Of a stretch of 64,000 nt of DNA, positions 44,406-54,204 are shown piece after piece (positions within the stretch are counted from its first letter, which is position 1; every line of letters begins with the position of its first letter). The stretch covers positions 124,001 to 188,000 of the forward strand of contig NZ_VAUA01000008.1 in assembly GCF_005771405.1 (NCBI RefSeq), written 5' to 3'. The notes under the pieces were generated by a model. That model saw only the letters and a list, made by a program, of their open reading frames with translations, ran no database searches and was not told where the DNA came from. The position numbers and the translations under genes are program-made. This DNA is from Parasedimentitalea maritima. Lineage in GTDB: Bacteria > Pseudomonadota > Alphaproteobacteria > Rhodobacterales > Rhodobacteraceae.

Positions 44406-45053
44406 ATGGCGACAAGCGCTGCGGTATTGGAAGATGGCAGTCTGATTAGCCGGTTGGACGGTCTGCTGCTGCGACTAGAACAATTGTTAGCGTTGGTCAG
44501 CGGAATAGCGGTGTTTTCTTTGATGGTGCTCGCGGTGGTTTCCGTGGGAGGGCGCAACGCAATGAACGCGCCGCTGCCCGGTTATGTGGACTGGATTGAA
44601 CAGGTGATGCCATTGATCGCTTTCATGGGAATCTCCTATGTGCAACGCGACGGTGGTCATATCCGGATGGATATTCTTATTGGCTCGCTCCGAGGCCGCG
44701 CTTTGTGGCTGTTTGAATTGGTCTCGGTTGTGCTGGTCCTGCTGCTGATGATGGCCCTGGTCTGGGGCAGTTGGTCGCATTTTGGTCGGTCTTTTGATTT
44801 TGCTGCACCACTTTGGAGCCGGGATAGTTCGATTGATATAAGTCTGCCGATTTGGCCTGCCAAACTTCTGGTTCCGGTGGCGTTCTCGGTGCTGTGCCTG
44901 CGGCTGGTACTACAGATCTGGGGTTACGGTCGCGCATTGGTGTTGGGGTTGGAAACTCCTGTGGCGGTGCCGCTAATTCAAAGCGCTGCAGCGCAGGCGG
45001 CAGCGGAGGCGGAACAGTTGAGTGACGCTGGCAATAACGGCTCACAGGGCTAA
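44406..45053 (+). CDS. dctQ: TRAP transporter small permease DctQ
   Basis: A 215-residue protein with four hydrophobic segments (LEQLLALVSGIAVFSLMVLAV, WIEQVMPLIAFMGISYVQRD, LWLFELVSVVLVLLLMMALV, LLVPVAFSVLCLRLVLQIW). The YVQRDGGHIRMD motif at the second loop is typical of DctQ. The C-terminal tail is Ala-rich. It combines with DctM into the membrane complex that uses a sodium gradient. It lies 11 bases upstream of dctM. Confidence 0.92.
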   Translation: MATSAAVLEDGSLISRLDGLLLRLEQLLALVSGIAVFSLMVLAVVSVGGRNAMNAPLPGYVDWIEQVMPLIAFMGISYVQRDGGHIRMDILIGSLRGRALWLFELVSVVLVLLLMMALVWGSWSHFGRSFDFAAPLWSRDSSIDISLPIWPAKLLVPVAFSVLCLRLVLQIWGYGRALVLGLETPVAVPLIQSAAAQAAAEAEQLSDAGNNGSQG

Positions 45054-45064
45054 GGGGCAGAACG

Positions 45065-46468
45065 ATGGAACCTATTGAGATTGGCCTTTGGGTAACTGGC
45101 TTTATGCTGGTCATGGTTGTTGCAGGTATGCGGGTGGCCTTTGCCGCCGCCATGGCCGGTCTGGTTGGATTGGTTTGGATATTTTGGGCCAAGTTTGGCT
45201 ATCAGCCGGATAAATTCGTCAAGGCGCTAACCGTATCAGTCAAAGTTGCGGGGCAAGTGCCTCATTCCAAGGTGTCGAGCCAGGCGTTAAGCTTGATCCC
45301 AACCTTTATTCTGATTGGATATTTGGCCTATTACGCAGGGTTGACGAAGGCCCTGTTTGAGGCCGCCAAGCGCTGGATTGCCTGGCTTCCCGGTGGATTG
45401 GCCGTATCGACGGTATTTGCGACAGCTGGCTTTGCCGCTGTATCCGGCGCCTCGGTTGCGACTTCAGCGGTGTTTGCCCGTATCGCAATCCCGGAAATGC
45501 TGGCGATTGGGTATAACAAGCAATTCGCGGCAGGTGTGGTAGCTGCCGCAGGGACACTGGCTTCGCTTATTCCTCCATCAGCGATCTTGGTGATCTATGC
45601 AATTATCGTGGAACAGGACGTGGGCAAGCTGCTGCTGGCGGGGTTCATTCCCGGCGCATTTAGCGCAATTGTGTATGTGACGCTGATAGTTGGCATTGCA
45701 GTGATCTTTAAAAACGTCGGCCCGCCGGTGACTGGGTTCACCTGGCGCCAGCGTTTTGAAGCTTTGCCTGCCGCCATGCCGATTATTTTTGTTGTCCTGA
45801 TCATCATCTGTTTTGTCTACAATCCCTTCGGAGACGAAGCCTGGGGTACACCGACCGAAGGTGGCGCACTGGGGGCTTTTGTTGTGTTCTGCATGGCCAT
45901 CTACAACGGCATGAAATGGACGCAGCTGAAATCAGCATTGCTGGAAACAGCCAAGCTGACGGTGATGATCTTTACTATCATCTGGGGCGTCTTGATCTAT
46001 GTGCGGTTCCTTGGCTTTGCCGATCTGCCTGGTGCATTTTCTGACTGGATTACCAGCCTTGAAATGGCGCCGATGCTGATCCTGATTTGTATCCTGCTGG
46101 CCTATGCGGTGCTGGGTATGTTCATGGATGCCATTGGTATGTTGTTGTTGACCCTGCCGGTTGTTTACCCTGCAGTGATGGCGCTAAATGGAGGCGAGAG
46201 TGTTGCGGCTGCTGACAGTGCCTTTGGCATGAGTGGCACCATGTGTGCGATCTGGTTTGGTATTTTGGTGGTGAAAATGGCTGAGTTCTGCCTGATCACC
46301 CCGCCGATCGGACTAAACTGCTTTGTTGTGGCTGGCGTGCGTGATGATCTTACGGTGCAGGATGTGTTCCGTGGCGTGATGCCATTCTTCATTGCTGATG
46401 GTGTGACCATTGCTCTCCTGGTCGCCTTTCCCAGCATCGTCCTTTATCTGCCATCTCTGGTTGCATAA
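45065..46468 (+). CDS. dctM: TRAP transporter large permease DctM
   Basis: A 467-residue permease with about twelve hydrophobic segments. DctM features visible are GFAAVSGASVATSAVFARIAI near 125, AGTLASLIPPSAILVIYAII, FMDAIGMLLLTLPVVYPAV near 350-370 and the C-terminal LITPPIGLNCFVVAGV. It forms the transport core with DctQ and takes substrate from DctP. The operon closes with a strong terminator. Confidence 0.95.
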   Translation: MEPIEIGLWVTGFMLVMVVAGMRVAFAAAMAGLVGLVWIFWAKFGYQPDKFVKALTVSVKVAGQVPHSKVSSQALSLIPTFILIGYLAYYAGLTKALFEAAKRWIAWLPGGLAVSTVFATAGFAAVSGASVATSAVFARIAIPEMLAIGYNKQFAAGVVAAAGTLASLIPPSAILVIYAIIVEQDVGKLLLAGFIPGAFSAIVYVTLIVGIAVIFKNVGPPVTGFTWRQRFEALPAAMPIIFVVLIIICFVYNPFGDEAWGTPTEGGALGAFVVFCMAIYNGMKWTQLKSALLETAKLTVMIFTIIWGVLIYVRFLGFADLPGAFSDWITSLEMAPMLILICILLAYAVLGMFMDAIGMLLLTLPVVYPAVMALNGGESVAAADSAFGMSGTMCAIWFGILVVKMAEFCLITPPIGLNCFVVAGVRDDLTVQDVFRGVMPFFIADGVTIALLVAFPSIVLYLPSLVA

Positions 46469-46477
46469 TTAGACACC

Positions 46478-46505
46478 AAAAGGCGCCCTTTCCGGGGCGC
46501 CTTTT
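46478..46505 (+). terminator. dctPQM terminator
   Basis: An 11-bp stem (AAAAGGCGCCC / GGGCGCCTTTT) with a 6-base loop whose right arm runs into further T, 10 bases after the dctM stop. Confidence 0.88.
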
Positions 46506-46975
46506 TAGTTCAGTTGGATGCTTATTGATCAGTGTTCGACTACAGCCTGTTCAAAGCATAACACCAGACGCTCGTATCAAACCAAATAACTTGGTAGCTT
46601 CAATCTACGATTGGCACGCACCATGAGTTACTGGCCAAGCCTGATCCTTGGTAACCGTGAGTGGTGGGCGCGGGCCATGCTGTTCTGCTCCTTAACCCGA
46701 CCAGTGCGATCCGCCCAATGTTGCTGCGTCATTTCAGGATGGGCGTCCTGGTTGCTCCAAGAGAAGTGCTATTTTTCTAACCCAGCAACGCGAAGAACGC
46801 AGAAATGTCAGTACAAACCGACAGCACAATTTGAACATTTTTAGAAGGAGGGAGCTGGAGACACAAAACCGCCGCATTCTCGACCCTATCCCGCCCGGTT
46901 CACAGTCTAAAGATTAACAGCGGCCAGAACGGCGCGGGAAAAATCTATCTCTCGAACCGTGAAGTGACCGTATCC
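46506..46975. other. gene-free stretch before the exported protein and RTX protease
   Basis: About 470 bases in which I find no convincing gene; a 77-codon frame at 46,611-46,844 has no family resemblance and poor codon character. The region must include the promoter for the small exported protein and the RTX protease. Confidence 0.5.
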
Positions 46976-47380
46976 ATGTCCATCATCAAAAAACTTGCCA
47001 AACTATCTGGCGTCGCCATGCTTTTGTCCTCTGGTGCAGCAGCAATGAGCGGATCTGTTCCTCATGTTTTGCTCCACTGCGATGCCAAGCAACAGGCACC
47101 ACTTTGCGCTGCACTGGCGCAGGCGCTGACAGCTGAACTCCCGCAACACAGGCTCACCGTATCTGCTGACGTGGGCGGCGGGGCAGACCTGATCGTGCGT
47201 TACGTCGAAAAGCACCGCGAAGCTGATTGGCAGTCAGGATATCTGACCTGGCACAGTGATGACGGTCGCGATGGTGTTGGACCAGTTATCGAATACTCCG
47301 TCATGGACCGTCTTCTTGAACCAAAAGACTTGGTTCCATTTGCGCTGCAACTGGTTCGCTCATCAGAGCTACCACTCTAA
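46976..47380 (+). CDS. small exported protein upstream of the RTX protease
   Basis: About 134 residues from ATG 46976 (MSIIKKLAKLSGVAMLLSSG), with a signal peptide ending near AAAMSG. Two cysteines (LHCDAKQQAPLCAAL) near the mature N-terminus may form a disulfide. I do not recognise the domain. It lies 27 bases before the serralysin-type protease on the same strand, a position where serralysin genes often have an accessory protein or inhibitor; it is shorter and different from the known Inh family. GTG at 46964 is an alternative start. Confidence 0.72.
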   Translation: MSIIKKLAKLSGVAMLLSSGAAAMSGSVPHVLLHCDAKQQAPLCAALAQALTAELPQHRLTVSADVGGGADLIVRYVEKHREADWQSGYLTWHSDDGRDGVGPVIEYSVMDRLLEPKDLVPFALQLVRSSELPL

Positions 47381-47407
47381 AACTGGATAGCTGGAAAGGA
47401 ATGCAAT

Positions 47408-50400
47408 ATGTGTGAGCTTTGTGGAGATCCTGATCATACAAACCCTGTAGATACTGCTGGCAGCAGTAGTTCTACCTCGCAAGATTCAGTTGCAAAACCT
47501 ACCTACACCGTAGATCAGGTCGCCACGTATCTTACACAGGGTTATTGGGAAGACACAGGGCGGTCACAGCGATCCTATGATGTCGAGCCGGGTGGGCAGA
47601 TCACAGTCAACCTGAATGGGTTGAATGCTCATGGGCAGGCTACAGCGCGGCAGGCACTCGATAGCTGGACGGCAATTACTGGTATCGAGTTTGTTCAAAG
47701 CAGCTCGGCGCAGATGACGTTTGATGATAGCCAGTCTGGCGCTTACGCAAGCTCCAGCGTTAGTGGTGACACTGTCATTAGCACGAACATCAATGTCGCT
47801 ACATCATGGGCGAACTACGGCGACTACTATCTGCAAACGTTCATTCATGAAATTGGACATGCACTGGGGTTGGGGCATACTGGAAATTATAATGGCAGCG
47901 CCAGCTATGGAGCGGATGCGGATTTTGCCAACGACAGTTGGCAAATGTCGATTATGTCCTATTTCAGTCAAACTGAAAACACCTCTACAGATGCGTCATA
48001 TTCCTTTTTGGCAACCGCTCAACTGGCGGATATTGCAGCAGTTTATCAGCTGTATGGTACGCCGACAAATGTTGAAACCGGTAACACGGTATATGGGGAT
48101 GGGGAAACCACAGGTCGGGTTGGTATGGATCTGGCCGGGACTTGGGCGGTTGCAATCGTCGATAGTGGTGGGATTGACCTGATTGATCTGGGGTCACGCG
48201 GTAGCGACCAAATGTTAAGCCTTGAGGTCGAGACCTATTCCAACCTGAACGGTCGAACTGGCAATTTCTCTATTGGGCGCGGAACAGTTATTGAAAATGC
48301 CATCACCGGGTCCGGCGATGATACCATTATAGGTAACGATGCTGATAACCGGCTCGAAAGTGGCGCTGGGAATGATCTGATCGACGCTGGGGCGGGCAAT
48401 GACATCCTGATCGGTGGTGCAGGAGCAGATGTTCTAACCGGTGGGACTGGGGCAGATCGTTTTGTTTTCAACTCACTCGTTGATGCAGGTGACACCGTCA
48501 CCGATTTTGATCTGGCTGCGGGGGACCGGGTTGATCTTGGCCAGTTGCTGCTAGATGTCGGATATGTCGGGGATGCAGCCGTAACAGACGGAGTAGTCTC
48601 ACTTGAAGCTGGGACCGGGGGGTCTTGGCTTGTTATTACCTATAGCGGCGAGACAACGCAGCTGGCCTTTTTGACTGGTGTTTCAGCAGATGCCGATGTC
48701 GCTGAAATTATCAACAGCGGCGCTACTCCTCCGCCGCCCCCACCACCAGAGCCGGTGTCGACTGATACGACCTATACATTTGACAACGATTTTGTTCGCA
48801 ACTGGTCTACTTCACTGGCGACAGTGAGCGACAGTGACGGTGGGAATGACACGCTGGATCTTAGTGCTGTGACGTACAAAACGCAGATAAGATTAGAGAG
48901 TGGTGGTTTCAGCAAAATCGGCTCCAAAGTTCTGACAATTGACCCTGACACGCCGATTGAGAATATCATATTTGGCCGGGGCAATGATATCGGCTACGGC
49001 AACGATGCTGACAACTTGCTTCAGGGTAACGGTGGTGCCGACCGTTTGTATGGCGGCGCAGGCGCCGATACACTGGAAGGTGGCGTCGGTTCTGACAAAT
49101 TGTATGGCGAAGATGGGGATGACCTCCTGGATGGGGGAGACGGGTCCGACAAACTCTACGGCGGCGAGGGAGCCGACACTCTTCTTGGCGGAGGCAACAA
49201 CGACTATCTGGACGGCGGCACAGGCAACGACGAGCTGCATGGCGGAGCAAGCCGCAATCAGATCTTTGGCAGAGAGGGCGACGACACCATTACTGCGGAA
49301 GATGGCGATAACAGAATAGATGGTGGCACAGGAAATAATTCTATCAGTGTTGGCAATGGCAAAAACCGGATCGTCAGCGGCACCGGGAACGACACCATCC
49401 TTGCGGGTGCGGGGGCCAATAGAATTGAAGCCGGCGATGGTGACAATCATATTACTGTTGGTGGCGGGAAAAATCGTATCGAATCGGGCAGCGGTCACGA
49501 CACGATAATCGCCGGAGCAGGCAGCAACCGAATTGAAGCCGGCGATGGCCATAACCACATTTCAACTGGTGGCGGTAGCAACCAGATCGAGTCTGGCAGC
49601 GGCAATGATACAATCATTACTGGCGGTGGAGCGGACAAAATCGAATCTGGCGGTGGGGATGACAGCATCAATGCCGGTGACGGTAAAAACAGGGTCACTG
49701 CAGGGGCGGGTGATGATACAATTTCAACCGGAACGGGCCATGACAGGGTTGACGGTGGTGCCGGGCATGATCTGATTTCTGGCGGCGAAGGCACCAACCG
49801 ACTGAATGGCGACGAAGGTGACGACACGCTGACTTCGGGTGCTGGATCTGACCGGCTTGATGGCGGTACCGGCAACGACAGCATCAACGCTGGCGACGGG
49901 AACAATATGGTTTTTGGTCGGGATGGTGATGATTGGATCCTGACCGGGGCTGGCAATGACAAAATCTATGGTGGTGAGGGCAATGATACCATATTTGCCG
50001 GAGCAGGGGATGACCGGATTGACAGCGGTGCTGGCGATGACAGTATCTACGGCGGAGATGGAACTAACCTGATTTCAGCAGGTGAAGGCGCGGACTGGAT
50101 CCAGGCGGGAACAGGGAATGACAGAATTTACGGCCGAACAGGTGCAGACACTATCAGTTCCGGGGATGGAAATGACCGTGTCTATGGTGGTGTGGGCGAC
50201 GATGTACTTAATGCAGGTGGTGGCAACGACCGTGTGGCCGGTGATGAGGGAAATGACACCATCTCAGGTGGGAGTGGTGGAGATCAAATTGACGGCGGCG
50301 AAGGCGCAGACAGAATAACCGGTGGTGCCGGAGTGGATACCATCAGAGGCGGCGATGGGGCCGATGTATTTGTCTTCAACACAATCGCAGATGTCGGCGA

Positions 50401-50641
50401 TTTGATCCGCGATTTTTCCGTCGAACAGGGCGATTTGCTGGATGTCACTGCCTTGTTGCAGGAACTTGGGACAGACGTGGAAACAGCCCTAGCGGCCGGC
50501 ACGTTGAGTTTGGGTGGCACGAGGTCATCTGTTTGGCTTGAATATGATGCTGACGGGGCGGGAGATGCAGAAGCAATCCAGATCGCAAACATGTCTCGTG
50601 TCAGCCTGTCAGATAGTCTTTCAAGCGATTGGTTTGCATGA
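47408..50641 (+). CDS. serralysin-type (M10) metalloprotease with long RTX domain
   Basis: A 1077-residue secreted protease. The catalytic domain carries zinc motif [11 protein letters not shown] at 147-157 and Met-turn SIMSYF at about 181-186, as in serralysins. A first RTX block with C-terminal part ([32 protein letters not shown]) ends near residue 435, followed by a proline linker (PPPPPPP) near 440. A second, much larger beta-roll of GGxGxDxUx repeats spans about 520-985, then a C-terminal [10 protein letters not shown] module. No Sec signal is present: export should be by type I secretion. It is roughly twice the usual serralysin length. Confidence 0.93.
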   Translation: MCELCGDPDHTNPVDTAGSSSSTSQDSVAKPTYTVDQVATYLTQGYWEDTGRSQRSYDVEPGGQITVNLNGLNAHGQATARQALDSWTAITGIEFVQSSSAQMTFDDSQSGAYASSSVSGDTVISTNINVATSWANYGDYYLQTFIHEIGHALGLGHTGNYNGSASYGADADFANDSWQMSIMSYFSQTENTSTDASYSFLATAQLADIAAVYQLYGTPTNVETGNTVYGDGETTGRVGMDLAGTWAVAIVDSGGIDLIDLGSRGSDQMLSLEVETYSNLNGRTGNFSIGRGTVIENAITGSGDDTIIGNDADNRLESGAGNDLIDAGAGNDILIGGAGADVLTGGTGADRFVFNSLVDAGDTVTDFDLAAGDRVDLGQLLLDVGYVGDAAVTDGVVSLEAGTGGSWLVITYSGETTQLAFLTGVSADADVAEIINSGATPPPPPPPEPVSTDTTYTFDNDFVRNWSTSLATVSDSDGGNDTLDLSAVTYKTQIRLESGGFSKIGSKVLTIDPDTPIENIIFGRGNDIGYGNDADNLLQGNGGADRLYGGAGADTLEGGVGSDKLYGEDGDDLLDGGDGSDKLYGGEGADTLLGGGNNDYLDGGTGNDELHGGASRNQIFGREGDDTITAEDGDNRIDGGTGNNSISVGNGKNRIVSGTGNDTILAGAGANRIEAGDGDNHITVGGGKNRIESGSGHDTIIAGAGSNRIEAGDGHNHISTGGGSNQIESGSGNDTIITGGGADKIESGGGDDSINAGDGKNRVTAGAGDDTISTGTGHDRVDGGAGHDLISGGEGTNRLNGDEGDDTLTSGAGSDRLDGGTGNDSINAGDGNNMVFGRDGDDWILTGAGNDKIYGGEGNDTIFAGAGDDRIDSGAGDDSIYGGDGTNLISAGEGADWIQAGTGNDRIYGRTGADTISSGDGNDRVYGGVGDDVLNAGGGNDRVAGDEGNDTISGGSGGDQIDGGEGADRITGGAGVDTIRGGDGADVFVFNTIADVGDLIRDFSVEQGDLLDVTALLQELGTDVETALAAGTLSLGGTRSSVWLEYDADGAGDAEAIQIANMSRVSLSDSLSSDWFA
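48970..50370 (+). repeat. RTX nonapeptide repeat array including Asn-type variants
   Basis: Calcium-binding RTX repeats encoded in tandem. In the middle (about 49,310-49,800) many units are an unusual variant in which Asn replaces the usual Asp ([30 protein letters not shown]), in roughly 18-residue alternation with standard GxGxDTI units. DNA identity between units is moderate. Confidence 0.85.
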
Positions 50642-51147
50642 GTCAGATGTAGAAACTTGCAGCAAGCGGGGCAGAGGCAGATCCAGCAGCCCGGCTTGTT
50701 TCCTGGTGTTTCGTTTTTTGTTCTTCATGCTCGTGTTCCGGTGTCTAAACACCTTTGTTAGACCTTTCACATAAGTGCCAATTGGCTTGCTTGGCTAAAG
50801 GTCCATTGGTGCTGCAGGACATAGAGCGCCTTGAAATGCCCGAAAACCTCACCTCATTCTTGGCGTCTGACCCCAATACTATATCTGAGGTCAACACCTA
50901 TAAGACCAAGTTGCCGCGCTTCTTTTGAGAAACTAAGTCCGGTACTTGGTTCAAGGCAGTCTCTTGTGCTCTATGATTGTGTCCATTGTTTCCTGTGCTT
51001 TTCTATTTGGGATACAGCGGATATAGGGTTGCAGCATGTCAAGCCTATGAGGGCATGCCGCGGGGTATGCCAAAATTCAAAACGTCGTAAAACCCAGCAA
51101 AATAAACTCCAAACAAACCATTGTTTCGGTCAGCGGAGAGTGCCTAA
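50642..51147. other. gene-poor stretch before the dusA remnant
   Basis: About 500 bases after the RTX protease without a convincing gene. A short frame ending in a TGA near 50,926 (…NTISEVNTYKTKLPRFF) may be a gene remnant, but I do not recognise it. GGTATGCCAAAA at 51,064-51,075 mirrors repeats on the other side of the dusA fragment. Confidence 0.45.
51064..51075 (-). repeat. arm-type repeat, left of dusA fragment
   Basis: GGTATGCCAAAA is the reverse complement of the repeat unit TTTTGGCATACC found twice to the right of the dusA fragment. Opposed copies on both sides of a recombination core resemble integrase arm-binding sites. Confidence 0.45.
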
Positions 51148-51225
51148 ATGACAGATAAGTCCTTAATAACAAAGGCTGCACGCCTATCTGTGGCTCCAAT
51201 GATGGACTGGACTGACCTATCTTAA
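51148..51225 (+). pseudogene. dusA: dusA 5' fragment, island attachment site
   Basis: Twenty-five codons beginning MTDKSLITKAARLS and running VAPMMDWTD followed by LS and a TAA stop reproduce the N-terminus of tRNA-dihydrouridine synthase A. The rest of the enzyme (~310 residues) is missing. The 5' end of dusA is a known integration hotspot for integrative elements; the sequence GTGGCTCCAATGATGGACTG at about 51,190-51,209 lies where that attachment core maps. I read this as the attachment junction of an accessory island to the right. An intact dusA at the far end is outside the window. Confidence 0.8.
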
Positions 51226-51263
51226 ACAGCTTTATTTATTTAGGTTTTCCTCTGTGTATTTAG

Positions 51264-51286
51264 TTTTGGCATACTTTTGGCATACC
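51264..51286 (+). repeat. tandem arm-type repeats right of dusA fragment
   Basis: TTTTGGCATAC at 51,264-51,274 is followed directly by TTTTGGCATACC at 51,275-51,286. Paired direct repeats of this kind next to an attachment core are typical of tyrosine-integrase arm sites; no integrase gene is visible in the window. Confidence 0.5.
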
Positions 51287-51512
51287 AGTTCAATGTAGCG
51301 GTGGAAAACCGCCAAATAGGATACTATATTAAACGTGCATTTTGCGCAAATTGATACTAAGAATGATATCCCCAACATTGCCATCGGAAGGACAGTGTTG
51401 AACGCACCGTTTTTCATTGATTTAGACTAACTTCTTGAGAAGATGCTCTAACTGTAATGGGCACCAAAGTCTGGCACCCATTTTAGCATCATAGTTCATT
51501 ATGATGAACTTC

Positions 51513-52037
51513 TCAGTTTTGGAATCTTAATTGTAGCTGCATATCCGCGTCTCCAAAGTGTGGGCTGATATTAATGAGAGATTCTAAACCCACTGGGTTG
51601 CCACATTCTGCTGCTGATCCGCATGGAGATATTGTAATCCCCGAGATTGTCCCTTGTATACTTGGACATGTTACTCCGTCTTGCCCTAGTTGGCAGGGTT
51701 TGGTTCCATTGTTGTATTCTAATAGTGGATTTTCCCACTTTTCGGACAACGTCATAGAGAGCACGTTAGCCGCGGCGGCCCCCACTGGAGACGGGCATTC
51801 CTGATCCTCGCCACAGGGGTTCTCATCATCGCCAGTACTTGCTCTTCCTTGAACTTGAGGGTCGTTCCAGAAACTGGAGGCACCTTCGTTTTCGGAGAAA
51901 CTACAACCAAGCTTGCATGCCACCGAACCAGAATAATCACTAAATGCATTTTCACATTGCGAGAAACAGCTTTGTCCAATGGAAATACTTGGGGTAAGGG
52001 CAACGCTAAAACAAATAGTCAAAAAAGATAACTTCAT
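51513..52037 (-). CDS. exported Cys-rich protein, last gene of protease operon
   Basis: A 174-residue protein with a signal peptide (MKLSFLTICFSVALTPSISI, cleaved near IGQ). The mature part has about ten cysteines, including SCFSQCENAF and VACKLGCSF, then paired-Cys segments NPCGEDQECPSPVG and SPCGSAAECGNPVG that look like an internal repeat. No recognised domain. It is the last of four tightly packed genes (2-base gap to the protease gene upstream). Disulfide-rich and exported, it could be an inhibitor, a substrate or a binding partner of the two proteases encoded with it. Confidence 0.75.
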   Translation of the reverse strand: MKLSFLTICFSVALTPSISIGQSCFSQCENAFSDYSGSVACKLGCSFSENEGASSFWNDPQVQGRASTGDDENPCGEDQECPSPVGAAAANVLSMTLSEKWENPLLEYNNGTKPCQLGQDGVTCPSIQGTISGITISPCGSAAECGNPVGLESLINISPHFGDADMQLQLRFQN

Positions 52038-52039
52038 TC

Positions 52040-53329
52040 CTACTCTCCTCTACAATGGATCATTATTCGAGCTACTGGGCGTCCCCACTCTTGCTCAAAT
52101 TTTCGAACGGCTTTTCTCGCTACAGATTCTTCCGCAAGTGTAGGATCACAGGTCGTTGAAATTTTAGAGCGTTTTGGAACCTCTCCATCTCTCCAAGAAA
52201 CATCAGTAGTAACGGTAACGCTCACTTCCTCTTCTCGCTTTATCGCCTCTACAAACTCTTTCCATGTAAAAGGCTCCACAGGTTTAAATTGTGTTGTATG
52301 TCCAGCAGCGTTACCATCATCGATTGTGACTGCCGATGCTGGCCCCGTTCTTCCAAGCCAACCCTCACCGTTCGAGCTGATGTCGACTCGCTGAAATTCT
52401 GAAAAATGGATTTCGCGTTCACCAAGCCCAAGCACCATTGTTTCACCTGCGACACTCGCCTTTGGACCTGGCTCAATTACGTTGCGATACGACAACAGTT
52501 CTATGGAAACAACGGCTGTAGAATCATACCATTGTGACAATGGCGAATCTTTAGGTGACTGGATCGTGCGGACATCCAGCAGCCGTGGGGCCGGGAAATA
52601 CTCGACTGGAACCAGTTGCCCTGCCTCTTCAGGGTCGACCACAATTGGACGATTTACAGGACAATCAACGCCCGTATTTTGGATTAGGTTTCGTGCCTTA
52701 AACATTGGAGTAAATAGTCCAAGACTTTGGCTCGCGGCGTCAGAGCCATGGATAACACCAATTACATTTTGAAAGCGATCAAAAACGGGGCCTCCGCTCA
52801 TGCCGGGAACCAGTTGCATGGATGAGGCAAAGAGGTTTTTTGCGGGCATGATAAATCCATGCTCTGACTTGCCATCCACATCAATAACTGGGCCGGATAG
52901 TCCCCCGATAAACCCCACACCCAGCACTTCTTGTCCGTCGTCATCAGGTTTATAGCAATTCACATTGAAAAATGAATTGAGCTTTTGAGCGGTGAGGTAG
53001 TCTGGCGAAATTTGAACCAAACAGATATCAACGCTTAGATTTTGGGCGCATTCTGTTGCTAAGATATTAATATAAGGGGGGTTTTTTGTTTCTAGCGAAA
53101 CCTGGAGTTTCTCGCTAACCACTTTCCCTTCTACAACATGTCGGGCCGTCAAAGCGTAACCTTGATCAGAAAACAGAACACCACTACCTAAAAACCGGCG
53201 GTTGCCATTATCTGGGTCCAGGGCCCAAAGGCCTACTATGGTTCGGTTAGTTTCCAATCTAGGTACGTCCGCAGAGGAGGAAAGCGGAAAAGCCCAAACA
53301 ATTAGGGCGGCTAGAATTAATCGGGTCAT
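52040..53329 (-). CDS. exported trypsin-like serine protease with extra C-terminal domain
   Basis: A 429-residue protein with a signal peptide (MTRLILAALIVWAFPLSSSA). The N-terminal half is a trypsin/DegP-like protease with an intact triad: His in ALTARHVVEG, Asp in VDICLVQI and Ser in VPGMSGGPVF. The C-terminal ~190 residues show no PDZ domain and contain an unusual segment ending RPVARIMIHCRGE; I do not recognise it. It sits between a metalloprotease gene and a Cys-rich exported protein gene with gaps of 4 and 2 bases. Target unknown; periplasmic or secreted. Confidence 0.85.
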   Translation of the reverse strand: MTRLILAALIVWAFPLSSSADVPRLETNRTIVGLWALDPDNGNRRFLGSGVLFSDQGYALTARHVVEGKVVSEKLQVSLETKNPPYINILATECAQNLSVDICLVQISPDYLTAQKLNSFFNVNCYKPDDDGQEVLGVGFIGGLSGPVIDVDGKSEHGFIMPAKNLFASSMQLVPGMSGGPVFDRFQNVIGVIHGSDAASQSLGLFTPMFKARNLIQNTGVDCPVNRPIVVDPEEAGQLVPVEYFPAPRLLDVRTIQSPKDSPLSQWYDSTAVVSIELLSYRNVIEPGPKASVAGETMVLGLGEREIHFSEFQRVDISSNGEGWLGRTGPASAVTIDDGNAAGHTTQFKPVEPFTWKEFVEAIKREEEVSVTVTTDVSWRDGEVPKRSKISTTCDPTLAEESVARKAVRKFEQEWGRPVARIMIHCRGE

Positions 53330-53333
53330 AGTT

Positions 53334-54185
53334 CTAGGCCTTGTAAAGAGAATACATGCAATTACGGTCCCGGTCGGAAATTTTTCTGTTGGGAGAAAAG
53401 CTTTCCCCCTCGTTCGTCCAGCGAGCAGGAATTCGGTAGATCATTACCGAATCTTCGTTGAAAGCCGGATCACCAATGCATTTTGCATTTGCGAGAGGGC
53501 TGAGGATATTTCGTCTAGTAGTTGACTCGGTCCAATTATTTGGTGGGCCCGCAAGTTCTTTGATGACGGCCTCTTCGTTGAAAGTGAAGGGTTTTTCTTC
53601 GTGTCGATGTTCATGTCGTAAACACAAGGCGTGGCCAAATTCATGTGCAACACTGCGCATGTTTTGAATGTTCATAGTTGGCTTACCGTCAAAACTGCTA
53701 TGTAAGGCATCACGACCAATTGCAGAGTTGTTGCCGTGTTTCGAGCTGAAATTCACGCGGATATGCGCATCTTTTTCGTCTACATCGAAGCGAAACGCTA
53801 TTTTCTTCGAAAGGCGCTCATCCAGCCATCCCTCGGCCTTCTGTTTGAGGTCGGATTTTCTACTATCAGAGCCATTATAAAAGAAAACACCGAGGGTGAT
53901 CAGTCCAGTATTGGGGGTCAATCCGTCTTTTCTTCTCCATCGTTTCTTGGCTGAGGCGACACCGAATGGAGTTGTTTTAAATTCGCTCGCTTCTCCTGGT
54001 TGTACCTCGAATTCATCAGGAAGATCGTTCGCTAGCTCGATGTCATCATCTGCAATAGGAAGCGCTCCGCAAATGAAGCCTTCTTCCTCGAATTCTGCTT
54101 TTGCCGGTGAAGGTGTTCCGATTACAAGCCCGCCTGCGCTTAGGCAACCGCACAAAAAGGTTCGTCTAGAGGAAATGGCCTTCAT
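53334..54185 (-). CDS. Tat-exported metalloprotease (astacin/matrixin-like)
   Basis: A 283-residue protein. The N-terminus has a twin-arginine motif (SSRRTFLCGCLSAGG). The catalytic part has the zinc motif HEFGHALCLRHEH (HExxHxxxxxH) and a Met-turn-like SVMIYRIP, as in metzincins. Before it is INFRV-like HIRVNFSSKHGNNSAIG, typical of the upper strands of these folds. It follows a lipoprotein-like gene by 19 bases and precedes a serine protease by 4. Why a folded Tat-exported protease is paired with a serine protease is unclear; zymogen activation between them is one possibility. Confidence 0.83.
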   Translation of the reverse strand: MKAISSRRTFLCGCLSAGGLVIGTPSPAKAEFEEEGFICGALPIADDDIELANDLPDEFEVQPGEASEFKTTPFGVASAKKRWRRKDGLTPNTGLITLGVFFYNGSDSRKSDLKQKAEGWLDERLSKKIAFRFDVDEKDAHIRVNFSSKHGNNSAIGRDALHSSFDGKPTMNIQNMRSVAHEFGHALCLRHEHRHEEKPFTFNEEAVIKELAGPPNNWTESTTRRNILSPLANAKCIGDPAFNEDSVMIYRIPARWTNEGESFSPNRKISDRDRNCMYSLYKA

Positions 54186-54204
54186 AAGAAATCTCCATAC
54201 TAAA

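Noticed and set aside
46611-46844. 77-codon frame after the TRAP operon
   Set aside because: No recognisable feature, Trp/Cys-rich composition and no clear ribosome-binding site.
48970-50370. Repetitive DNA considered as a non-coding array
   Set aside because: It is in frame and encodes RTX beta-roll units of the protease.
50831-51151. 106-codon frame before the dusA fragment
   Set aside because: Composition is not protein-like and it runs into the dusA start; likely chance.
51232-51417. 61-codon minus-strand frame after the dusA fragment
   Set aside because: Hydrophobic by chance in AT-rich DNA; overlaps the arm-type repeats and has no supporting context.
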